Translations under genes and position numbers: made by a program
In this document: one piece after another, positions 1 to 6,282 of the stretch
Numbering within the stretch: position 1 is the first letter of the stretch
Layout of the letters: each line of letters opens with the position of its first letter
Origin: Alphaproteobacteria bacterium
Lineage (GTDB): Bacteria; Pseudomonadota; Alphaproteobacteria; Thalassobaculales; Thalassobaculaceae
NCBI GenBank assembly: GCA_028822575.1
Contig: JAPKDN010000112.1
Coordinates: 1 to 8,345, forward strand
DNA: 8,345 bases
Reading direction: 5' to 3'
The notes under the pieces: generated by a model
What the model was told of the DNA's origin: nothing
The model's input: only the letters and a program-made list of their open reading frames with translations
Databases searched by the model: none

Positions 1-47
1 CAGAGCTAGTAGACTGGGATGGGCCGGCCTGTGTAGATTGGTCGGCG

Positions 48-1019
48 ATGAAAAGCGCGCCCTTATCTCTGCTAGCCATGGTTCTTGGACTGGCCTTCCT
101 ATTTGGCTCTCCGGTGGTCGCGGAGGCGCAAAAATGCATCAGCATTCGTCTGGTAGTACCTCACTCGGTCGGTAGCGCCACCGATGTGGTCATGCGTGCC
201 TACGCTGCGACGATTAACCGACGTGGATCGGGTCCACTGATAAAGGTCATTAACGTCACAAAAAAATCGGTAAAATGGCAGAGGATCTGGTCGAAAACTG
301 ATGGCTGCAATCTGTTAGCCACGACCCAATCATTGGTCGCCGATCATTTGGCGAACAAGCGAAAACCCATATGGTCACGGCTCAAGCCTATAGCGATGAT
401 ATCCAGGACACCCCTTTTAGTTGTCGCCAGAGGTGGTTTAAAGGACGCGACATTGGCGAATGTTTTGGAGAAAGCGCTTCAGGATCCCAATTCCGTCGGT
501 ATTGGCGAGGCCCGCAGTCCGCTTGAGCGCATGATGCTGATGTCACTGGAAGATATGACGGGCGCCCGGTTTCGGATCATGACTTACGATACCGGAAGGG
601 AAAGCTATTCGGCGTTGCTGGCAGGCAAGCTCGATATTGGCATCATATCGATTACCGCCGGGCGGCGTCGTGTCGAGCATAAGGAATTGCAGGCTCTCGC
701 CGTTAGCAGCGAGGCGCGAAGCTCAGTGCTGCCGGCGGTGCCAACCTTGAAGGAAGAAGGCATTAGGGGCACGTTCAGCATCGATCGGGGCATTATGGCG
801 TCGAAGGAAACGCCGGATGAGCTCGCCGCCGAGATCGCTGGCTGGTTCGAGAAGGCGTCGGAAGTCGCCGAATTAGCCGACCGATTGGCCGAATACGGGA
901 CCATTGTGGTCCACAAGGGACCAGATGAGTATACACGGTATTTCGAAAATCTCACCGCTGACTGGCAGGAGATGATCCAGCGCGCGGCAGGAAAGCAAAC
1001 TCGTCGGCGGGCAAGCTAA
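48..1019 (+). CDS. TctC/Bug-family periplasmic solute-binding protein (divergent, orphan)
   Basis: A 323-residue protein that probably binds a small carboxylic acid in the periplasm. The N-terminus is a signal peptide: Lys2, a hydrophobic stretch at about 5-24, and an A-E-A cleavage site at 25-27. Family marks are I-R-L-V-V-P (33-38), A-T-D-V-V (44-48), the segment reading L-K-P-I-A-M-I, and the C-terminal A-L-A-V-S-S-E-A-R and P-A-V-P-T-L-K-E-E-G motifs typical of TctC/Bug proteins. The usual P-F-x-P-G-G loop is P-H-S-V-G-S here, and the usual N-R-P-G-A-G-G loop is not recognisable, so the pocket is divergent. The mature protein has only two cysteines (30 and 87), which could form a disulphide. 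No TctA or TctB membrane gene is in the window. The gene lies 62 bases upstream of the dgcN-like gene on the same strand, so an acidic amino acid or a derivative is a possible ligand; that is inference. The Shine-Dalgarno site is weak. By eye the gene is more A/T-rich than its neighbours. Confidence 0.82.
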   Translation: MKSAPLSLLAMVLGLAFLFGSPVVAEAQKCISIRLVVPHSVGSATDVVMRAYAATINRRGSGPLIKVINVTKKSVKWQRIWSKTDGCNLLATTQSLVADHLANKRKPIWSRLKPIAMISRTPLLVVARGGLKDATLANVLEKALQDPNSVGIGEARSPLERMMLMSLEDMTGARFRIMTYDTGRESYSALLAGKLDIGIISITAGRRRVEHKELQALAVSSEARSSVLPAVPTLKEEGIRGTFSIDRGIMASKETPDELAAEIAGWFEKASEVAELADRLAEYGTIVVHKGPDEYTRYFENLTADWQEMIQRAAGKQTRRRAS

Positions 1020-1081
1020 ATTTTGAGGCCCATGGCGCTAGCCTTGGTCATCGGTTGCTCTTATTCTCCTGGTGAAAGTTC

Positions 1082-2098
1082 ATGCATTCAATGGGGGACG
1101 CCGTGGAAATTCACAGCCCATATCTTCTCTTCCTAGGAGACGCGCGCGATCAGCTTGCCGCTAAAACCGCCAATGGTGTGCGGGTCTGGCGCTCGGATTG
1201 GTGCCTGGGGCAACTGCGTTTGCCCGGTTGCAACGCCGATTGTGGCGTGCCGGACATGTCGATCGAGGAAGCTGCGGCGGCTGGTGTCAAAACCGTCATC
1301 TTGGGCGTCGCCAATCGTGGTGGCGTGATTCCCGAGAGCTGGGCCACCGAACTGGTCAAGGCGGTCGGGCTTGGCATGGATATCGCCAGCGGGCTGCACA
1401 CCCGGATCACCGGGATCCCGGAACTGGCGGCGGCAGCCAAGGCCAATGGCCGGGTGCTGCATGACGTGCGTCAACCGACTCAGGATTTCGATGTCGCCAA
1501 CGGTATCAAGCGTCGGGGCAAGCGGTTGCTTACGGTCGGTACCGATGTCTCGGTTGGCAAGATGTTCACCACCCTGGCGATCGAGAAGGAAATGCGGTCT
1601 CGGGGTATGAAGGCGGATTTCCGCGCCACCGGCCAGACAGGCATCTTCATCGCGGGCTCTGGGGTCTCCATCGACGCGGTGATCGCCGATTTCATCTCTG
1701 GCTCGGTCGAGTGGCTGACCCCCGAAAACGATGTGGATCATTGGGACTTGGTCGAGGGTCAAGGTTCGCTGTTCAACGTGTCATACGCGGGCGTGACCAT
1801 CGGCCTGATTCATGGTGCGCAACCCGATGCGCTGGTGGTTTGTCACGAGGCGGGAAGGCCGCATATGCGCAGCATGTCGCATTTCCCGTTGATTGATATC
1901 CCGACCTGTATCGAGGCCAATCTCAATGCCGCACGGTTGACCAACCCGGACGTCAAATGTGTTGGTGCATCGATCAACACAGTGAATTTGTCTGAGCAGG
2001 AAGCAAAAGATTTCTGCAATCGGGTCTCGGATGAGATTGGCTTGCCGACGGTTGACGCGTTGCGTGACGGTGTGGCGGCGATCGTGGATAATATTTGA
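1082..2098 (+). CDS. dgcN: DUF1611 family protein, probable D-glutamate N-acetyltransferase DgcN
   Basis: A 338-residue cytoplasmic protein of the DUF1611 family. Characterised members called DgcN acetylate D-glutamate to N-acetyl-D-glutamate, which the partner DgcA then racemises. Recognisable segments are P-Y-L-L-F-L-G-D-A near the N-terminus, G-Q-L-R-L-P-G-C, V-I-L-G-V-A-N-R-G-G, a P-loop-like G-T-D-V-S-V-G-K-M (153-161), F-R-A-T-G-Q-T-G, and D-H-W-D-L-V-E-G-Q-G-S-L around Glu225. The length suits the family. The start is uncertain: ATG at 1082 and 1091 and GTG at 1103 are in frame. The GTG has a GGGGGA four bases upstream and would give M-E-I-H-S-P-Y-L-L-F, closest to the usual short N-terminus. 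The dgcA-like gene follows after 38 bases, which strongly supports the call. Substrate specificity (D-Glu, D-Asp or another acidic amino acid) cannot be read from sequence. Confidence 0.85.
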   Translation: MHSMGDAVEIHSPYLLFLGDARDQLAAKTANGVRVWRSDWCLGQLRLPGCNADCGVPDMSIEEAAAAGVKTVILGVANRGGVIPESWATELVKAVGLGMDIASGLHTRITGIPELAAAAKANGRVLHDVRQPTQDFDVANGIKRRGKRLLTVGTDVSVGKMFTTLAIEKEMRSRGMKADFRATGQTGIFIAGSGVSIDAVIADFISGSVEWLTPENDVDHWDLVEGQGSLFNVSYAGVTIGLIHGAQPDALVVCHEAGRPHMRSMSHFPLIDIPTCIEANLNAARLTNPDVKCVGASINTVNLSEQEAKDFCNRVSDEIGLPTVDALRDGVAAIVDNI

Positions 2099-2126
2099 TC
2101 ACACTGGCTAAGGGTTTTTGAAGCCG

Positions 2127-2132
2127 AGGAGG
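2127..2132 (+). promoter_or_regulatory. Shine-Dalgarno site of the dgcA-like gene
   Basis: AGGAGG, a near-ideal ribosome binding site, ends four bases before a GTG codon at 2137. It supports GTG as the start of the racemase gene although no ATG is present there. Confidence 0.7.
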
Positions 2133-2136
2133 TCAC

Positions 2137-3123
2137 GTGACACGATCGTTAACCGTATCAAGAGAATCCTGGCCGCTTGCCAGCATCTTTCGAATATCCC
2201 GCGGCGCCCGCACGGCGTCCGCAGTCATCGTTGTCGGAATTACTGATGGTACGGCGACCGGCCGCGGGGAATGTTTCCCCTATGCGCGCTATGGCGAGTC
2301 CCTGGACAGTGTCGAATCCCAAATCCAATCCGCCGCCGAGGCGATCGCCGCTGGGGCGGGGCGCGAGGAGTTGCTGTCTATCCTCCCCGCCGGCGCGGCT
2401 CGGAACGCGGTGGATTGCGCGCTCTGGGATCTCGAGGCCAAGCAAGCTGGGATCAGGGCCTGGACACTCGCTGGACTGGGGGAGCTGGAACCTGTCACCA
2501 CGGTGTTCACGCTCGGCGTCGACACGCCCGAGGTGATGGCGGGCAAGGCATCGGAAAACTGCGCCCGACCTCGGCTAAAACTGAAGATGACCGGCGATGG
2601 AATGGATCTGGAGCGGGTCGCTGGCATCCACGCCGCCGCGCCGGATACCGGGTTGGTCGTCGATGCCAATGAAGGCTGGACGATCGAGCAGTATCTGGAG
2701 GTGGCGCCAAAACTTGCGGCCTTAGGTGTCGAGATGATTGAGCAACCCTTGCCAGCCGCCGATGATGCGTCGCTAGCGGGGGTTGAGCGCGTTGTGCCGG
2801 TCTGCGCTGATGAAAGCTGTCACGACACTGCAAGCCTCGCTGGACTGATCGGTAAATACGACATGATCAACATCAAGCTCGATAAGACTGGCGGCCTAAC
2901 CGAGGCGCTCAGGCTTCGTGACGCGGCGGTAGATGCTGGTTTTGGGATCATGGTCGGTTGCATGATCGGAACCTCCCTGGCAATGGCGCCAGGGGCGCTG
3001 GTGGCTCAGGGTGCGGCGGTGGTGGACCTGGATGGCCCGCTCCTGCTCGCCAAGGACCGCGAGCCCGGTCTGACCTATGACGGCAGCATCATTCTGCCAC
3101 CTCTCGCTACGCTTTGGGGCTGA
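2137..3123 (+). CDS. dgcA: Enolase-superfamily racemase, probable N-acetyl-D-glutamate racemase DgcA (dipeptide epimerase-like)
   Basis: A 328-residue enolase-superfamily enzyme of the muconate lactonizing/dipeptide epimerase branch. It probably interconverts N-acetyl-D-Glu and N-acetyl-L-Glu, the step after DgcN. The capping domain covers about residues 1-120 and the barrel the rest. All expected active-site residues are visible: the K-x-K pair Lys148/Lys150, metal ligands Asp176 (V-V-D-A-N-E-G-W), Glu202 (M-I-E-Q-P) and Asp225 (A-D-E-S), and the opposite base Lys247 (N-I-K-L-D-K-T-G-G). A D-L-D motif lies at 297-299, in the place used by dipeptide epimerases for substrate recognition. The C-terminus (P-P-L-A-T-L-W-G) also looks family-typical. 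The start is GTG with a strong AGGAGG. It sits between the dgcN-like gene and a methyltransferase that begins one base after its TGA. L-Ala-D/L-Glu epimerase is the main alternative, but the DUF1611 neighbour favours DgcA. Confidence 0.87.
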   Translation: MTRSLTVSRESWPLASIFRISRGARTASAVIVVGITDGTATGRGECFPYARYGESLDSVESQIQSAAEAIAAGAGREELLSILPAGAARNAVDCALWDLEAKQAGIRAWTLAGLGELEPVTTVFTLGVDTPEVMAGKASENCARPRLKLKMTGDGMDLERVAGIHAAAPDTGLVVDANEGWTIEQYLEVAPKLAALGVEMIEQPLPAADDASLAGVERVVPVCADESCHDTASLAGLIGKYDMINIKLDKTGGLTEALRLRDAAVDAGFGIMVGCMIGTSLAMAPGALVAQGAAVVDLDGPLLLAKDREPGLTYDGSIILPPLATLWG

Positions 3124-3124
3124 G

Positions 3125-3973
3125 ATGATCGATGAAATAGAGGGTGGTGTTCAGGCGCATTACGCCAATGCTGGGTTGGTAGATCGGATGATCGCTGGCT
3201 TGGCCAAGATGGGGGAGGACCCGGACAAACCGTCGCCGGAGGCGATCGCTCAGCTTGATCAGATGCATGTCCGGGGCGCTGGCGCGACCACCGAACTGCA
3301 TGACGCGGTCGGTATTGGGGCGGATGACAGTGTTCTGGATGTGGGTTGCGGTATCGGTGGGCCGGCGCGGGCTTTGGCGAGTCGGGTCGGCTGTCCGGTC
3401 ACCGGGCTGGACCTGACGCCGGATTTTTGTGAAGCGGCCCGGGAGCTGAATTATCTTCTGGGATTGGAAGATCTGGTTGAGATCATCGAGGGAAGCGCGC
3501 TGGACATGCCCTTCGTGGATCAAAGCTTCGACGCGGTTGTTACCCAGCACGCTTCGATGAATATCGAGGATAAGGCTGGCCTCTATAGCGAGATTGCCCG
3601 GGTGTTGGAGCCTGGTGGGCGGCTCGGGCTTTACGACATCATGGCTGGCCCTGGTGGCGAGGCTTACTATCCCTCGCCCTGGGCCTCGGACCCCAAGTTC
3701 AGCTTCTTGGAAGAACCAGTTCCGATGAAGGCGATGATCGAAGCCGCCGGTCTGCGCGCGGTGGCCTGGGAAGACGTGACGCCGAAGGCGCTTGCCTGGA
3801 TGGCGGCGCAAAAGATGGCGAGAGAGGCCAGAGCTTCGCGCGGTGAGGCGGAACCAGTTTCCGGCGCGTTGCTGTTGATGGGCAAGGAGGGGCCTGAGAA
3901 ACTTCGCAACATCGCCCGCAATCTTCACGAAGGGCGGATTGTTACAATGCTCGGGGTGTTCGAGAAAGTTTAG
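3125..3973 (+). CDS. Class I SAM-dependent methyltransferase, unknown substrate
   Basis: A 282-residue soluble methyltransferase. Motif I is V-L-D-V-G-C-G-I-G-G, with Asp72 and the glycines at 74-79 forming the SAM loop. Acidic Asp96 (T-G-L-D-L-T) ends the second strand and should bind the SAM ribose. G-S-A-L-D-M-P-F, F-D-A-V-V-T-Q-H and the R-V-L-E-P-G-G-R-L motif follow in the usual order. The overall look is that of UbiE- or sarcosine/dimethylglycine-type N-methyltransferases, but I cannot name the substrate. A longer reading from 3077 would add 16 residues inside the dgcA coding region. I chose ATG 3125 because it follows the dgcA stop by one base (TGA-G-ATG) and gives a natural M-I-D-E-I-E start, with a weak GGGG upstream. 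This arrangement predicts translational coupling, so the enzyme probably works in the same pathway as the DgcN/DgcA pair, perhaps on an amino acid or its derivative. The last point is inference. Confidence 0.88.
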   Translation: MIDEIEGGVQAHYANAGLVDRMIAGLAKMGEDPDKPSPEAIAQLDQMHVRGAGATTELHDAVGIGADDSVLDVGCGIGGPARALASRVGCPVTGLDLTPDFCEAARELNYLLGLEDLVEIIEGSALDMPFVDQSFDAVVTQHASMNIEDKAGLYSEIARVLEPGGRLGLYDIMAGPGGEAYYPSPWASDPKFSFLEEPVPMKAMIEAAGLRAVAWEDVTPKALAWMAAQKMAREARASRGEAEPVSGALLLMGKEGPEKLRNIARNLHEGRIVTMLGVFEKV

Positions 3974-4020
3974 CGTGGTCGTTGGTCGGCCTTTTTGTTA
4001 CCCGGTCGACGCGTGACCCT

Positions 4021-5006
4021 CTAATCCGGCGTCACCGATGCCGCACCCGCTGGCTTAAGTGGCGCGATGTCGAACAAGGTCGCCGACGCGGGATCGATTG
4101 TTATCCGGGTCGCCCAAACCTCTGGCGCGCGCTGAACTTCCAAGCGCGTTAGGCTTTCGATGCGTTTTCCAGCGCCGTCGGTGAACGGCTTGTCTAATTT
4201 GTATCTGTGAAAATCCCCATGCACCAGCAGAACGGGCTTCTTGAAATCGAGGGCGCCCTTGGTGAGCGCGGAAAGGGTGCGTTTGGACGGGCGCCCTATC
4301 TTGCGATCATGGTCGCGGCCACGCAACGGATCTGCGTGGATGAAAACCACCAGGCCTTTCTTGCCGGTGCCTCGGGCCCAGACAAAACCCTCGGATATCC
4401 AGGTTGAGGACGCCTTGTCACGCTCAGCGAATTCCTTGCAGGCGGTAACATTGCGTTGCTTGGAGTTATTATAGCTGCCGACAACATGGGCGGTCAGAAG
4501 CCCGACACCGCCATGGTCCCATCTAGCGTTCTCGACATATTTCTTAAAGGGACTGATATCGGACTGCCGGATAAGCGGGATTGGCGCCCGACCATGCTCA
4601 CGGGCTCGGCAAAATAATGTCGACGCACTAAACCCAGGCGATCCAGCGGGTCCCAGCCGCCAGCGGTCAGGCGATGGCAGTCGGTCCATTCATTATCGCC
4701 AGGCTATAGATCAGCGCCCTTGAGGTCGTCGAAATACTCCTTAATCATGGTTAAGCTTCGGTTGGTGCAGCGTCCACTCCCATTCTTGAAATCGCCCACA
4801 TGAACCGTGAATGCCGGGTCTAGGGCGTTGATCGTGGAGAGCAGGCTGGAGAACTGGGTGAAATCTAAGATATCCGTGTATGGCGCGTCGCTCATGGCGA
4901 CAATGGTAAAGGGCGACGCCGCTTCGGATTTGGCTTTTAAGTCGGGTGCTCCCCCGATGATTTGTGCGGCGAGGATCGCGAGGAAATAAATCAAACCCTT
5001 TAGCAT
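4021..5006 (-). pseudogene. Broken metallophosphoesterase-like gene (in-frame stop plus frameshift)
   Basis: Reading the minus strand from ATG 5006, a 100-residue first part has a hydrophobic signal-like N-terminus (about 4-20), S-D-A-P-Y (39-43) and V-H-V-G-D (68-72), then stops at TAG 4704-4706. The same frame continues at once with P-G-D-N-E-W-T-D-C-H-R-L and G-G-W-D-P-L-D-R-L to about 4594. A one-base loss near 4592-4593 then moves the conserved reading to another frame: P-I-P-L-I-R-Q through V-H-G-D-F-H, ending at 4021. These are the metal-binding signatures of a calcineurin-like metallophosphoesterase family (D, GD, GDNE and H-G-D-x-H), so the ancestor was probably a secreted phosphoesterase. 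The Y-T residues expected before P-G-D-N-E-W are lost around the stop, and the displaced frame reads L-I-Y, so small compensating indels are plausible there. Start 5006 is preferred to 5087 because it opens directly on the signal sequence. Sequencing error is an alternative to real decay. Confidence 0.75.
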
Positions 5007-5029
5007 GGATATGGTGCCACTTCGCTGGT

Positions 5030-5064
5030 GTCGGCGCGGGCGTTTCGAGTATGTTCTCGCCGAC
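5030..5064. repeat. Inverted repeat in the divergent intergenic region
   Basis: GTCGGCG (5030-5036) and CGCCGAC (5058-5064) are perfect 7-bp inverted arms around 21 bases. The right arm ends next to the ribosome binding site of the acyl-CoA dehydrogenase gene, and the pair lies in the 72-base gap between divergent genes. It could be an operator or a leader stem. Seven base pairs in GC-rich DNA may also arise by chance. Confidence 0.35.
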
Positions 5065-5071
5065 GAAAGGA
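5065..5071 (+). promoter_or_regulatory. Shine-Dalgarno site deciding the acyl-CoA dehydrogenase start
   Basis: GAAAGGA lies seven bases before ATG 5079. It selects that start over the in-frame upstream ATG at 5028, which would add a basic 17-residue leader unlike the family N-terminus. Confidence 0.65.
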
Positions 5072-5078
5072 CGTAAAA

Positions 5079-6254
5079 ATGCCACATGCCTCTGAAGAGA
5101 TGAATGAAGTCATAGCGGAAATCCGCCGGGCGGTTGCCGCCTTGTGCGAGAAGTTCCCAGGCGAGTACTGGCGCGCGAAGGATCGTGAACGAGAATATCC
5201 GACGGAATTCGTGCAGGCGTTGACCGAGGCTGGATATCTGGCGGTGCTGGTGCCCGAGGAGTATGGCGGCAGTGGGTTACCGATCTCGGCGGCAGCCGCA
5301 GTCCTAGAGGAAATACATAAATCTGGCTGCAACGGCGGCGCCTGCCATGCTCAGATGTACATCATGGGCACGGTCCTGCGGCACGGAAGCGAGGAGCAGA
5401 AGCAAAAATATCTGCCGAAGATCGCCAGTGGGGAGCTGCGCCTCCAGGCTTTTGGCGTGTCCGAGCCTACGAGCGGTACCGATACGCTATCGTTACGGAC
5501 CACGGCGGTGAAGAAGGGCAATGATAAATACGTGGTGAACGGCCAGAAGATCTGGACCTCGCGCGCCGAACATTCCGACCTGATGCTGTTGCTGGCCCGC
5601 ACCACGCCGAAGGAAGAGGTGAAGAAGCGCACCGACGGGTTGTCGGTCTTCCTGGTCGATATGAAGGAATCGCTCGGCAAGGGCATGGATATCAAGCCGA
5701 TCCGGACCATGATCAATCATTCGACCACCGAGGTTTTCTTCGATGAGTTGGAGATCCCCGCTGACAGCCTTATTGGCGAAGAAGGCAAGGGTTTTCGCTA
5801 CATTCTTGATGGAATGAACGCCGAGCGTATCTTGATTTCGCACGAATCGCTGGGAGATGCCCGCTGGTTCCTGAAGAAGGCGGTGGACTATGCCAATGAC
5901 CGCAAGGTGTTTGGCCGGCCGATCGGGCAAAACCAGGGCGTCCAGTTCCCGATCGCCAAGGCCTACGCCGATACCGAAGCGGCGGCGCTGATGGCAGCGC
6001 GGGCGGCACAGATGTTTGAGGCAGGAGAAGCCTGCGGCGCCGAGTCGAACATGGCCAAGATGTTGGCCGCCGACGCGGCCTGGGCCGCGGGTGATACCTG
6101 CGTTCAGACCTTTGGCGGTTTTGCCTTCGCCGAGGAATACGATATCGAGAGAAAATATCGCGAGGCCCGGCTTTATCGGATAGCGCCGATCTCGACCAAT
6201 CTCGTGCTGGGTTATATCGCCGAGCATGTCCTCGGTCTCCCACGGTCTTACTAG
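5079..6254 (+). CDS. Acyl-CoA dehydrogenase family flavoprotein
   Basis: A 391-residue cytoplasmic FAD enzyme that should oxidise an acyl-CoA to its 2,3-enoyl-CoA and pass electrons to electron-transfer flavoprotein. The N-terminal helical domain is about 1-115, with L-V-P-E-E-Y-G-G-S-G-L. The beta domain carries the FAD motif F-G-V-S-E-P-T-S-G-T-D (Glu129) and G-Q-K-I-W-T-S-R-A. The C-terminal helical domain has F-G-R-P-I-G-Q-N-Q-G-V-Q-F, Q-T-F-G-G-F-A-F and the end V-L-G-L-P-R-S. The usual catalytic glutamate of medium-chain enzymes (Y-E-G-T) is absent: the aligned stretch reads R-I-A-P-I-S-T, with Pro370 at that place. Glu249 in M-N-A-E-R-I falls where isovaleryl-CoA and long-chain dehydrogenases carry their base and is the likely substitute. 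Substrate is unknown. A CoA-transferase gene follows after 28 bases, suggesting that the transferase activates the acid this enzyme oxidises. Confidence 0.9.
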   Translation: MPHASEEMNEVIAEIRRAVAALCEKFPGEYWRAKDREREYPTEFVQALTEAGYLAVLVPEEYGGSGLPISAAAAVLEEIHKSGCNGGACHAQMYIMGTVLRHGSEEQKQKYLPKIASGELRLQAFGVSEPTSGTDTLSLRTTAVKKGNDKYVVNGQKIWTSRAEHSDLMLLLARTTPKEEVKKRTDGLSVFLVDMKESLGKGMDIKPIRTMINHSTTEVFFDELEIPADSLIGEEGKGFRYILDGMNAERILISHESLGDARWFLKKAVDYANDRKVFGRPIGQNQGVQFPIAKAYADTEAAALMAARAAQMFEAGEACGAESNMAKMLAADAAWAAGDTCVQTFGGFAFAEEYDIERKYREARLYRIAPISTNLVLGYIAEHVLGLPRSY

Positions 6255-6282
6255 GTCAAGCTTTTAAACATAGGGATTGATC

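Noticed and set aside
22..29. GGCCGGCC palindrome upstream of the first gene
   Set aside because: An 8-base GC palindrome is expected by chance in GC-rich DNA and has no other supporting context.
1133..1762. 209-codon open frame on the minus strand opposite the dgcN-like gene
   Set aside because: No recognisable motifs, no ribosome site seen, and the plus strand encodes a conserved DUF1611 protein.
3107..3928. 273-codon open frame on the minus strand opposite the methyltransferase
   Set aside because: The opposing frame carries complete SAM-methyltransferase motifs; the antisense translation is Arg/Pro/His-rich and lacks any family signature.
3974..4020. Possible terminator with a TTTTT run near 3992 between the methyltransferase and the convergent broken gene
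   Set aside because: No convincing complementary stem precedes the T-run; GGTCG occurs only as a direct repeat.
5493..6227. 244-codon open frame on the minus strand opposite the acyl-CoA dehydrogenase
   Set aside because: A shadow of GC-rich codons; the plus-strand dehydrogenase is unmistakable and the antisense product is not recognisable.
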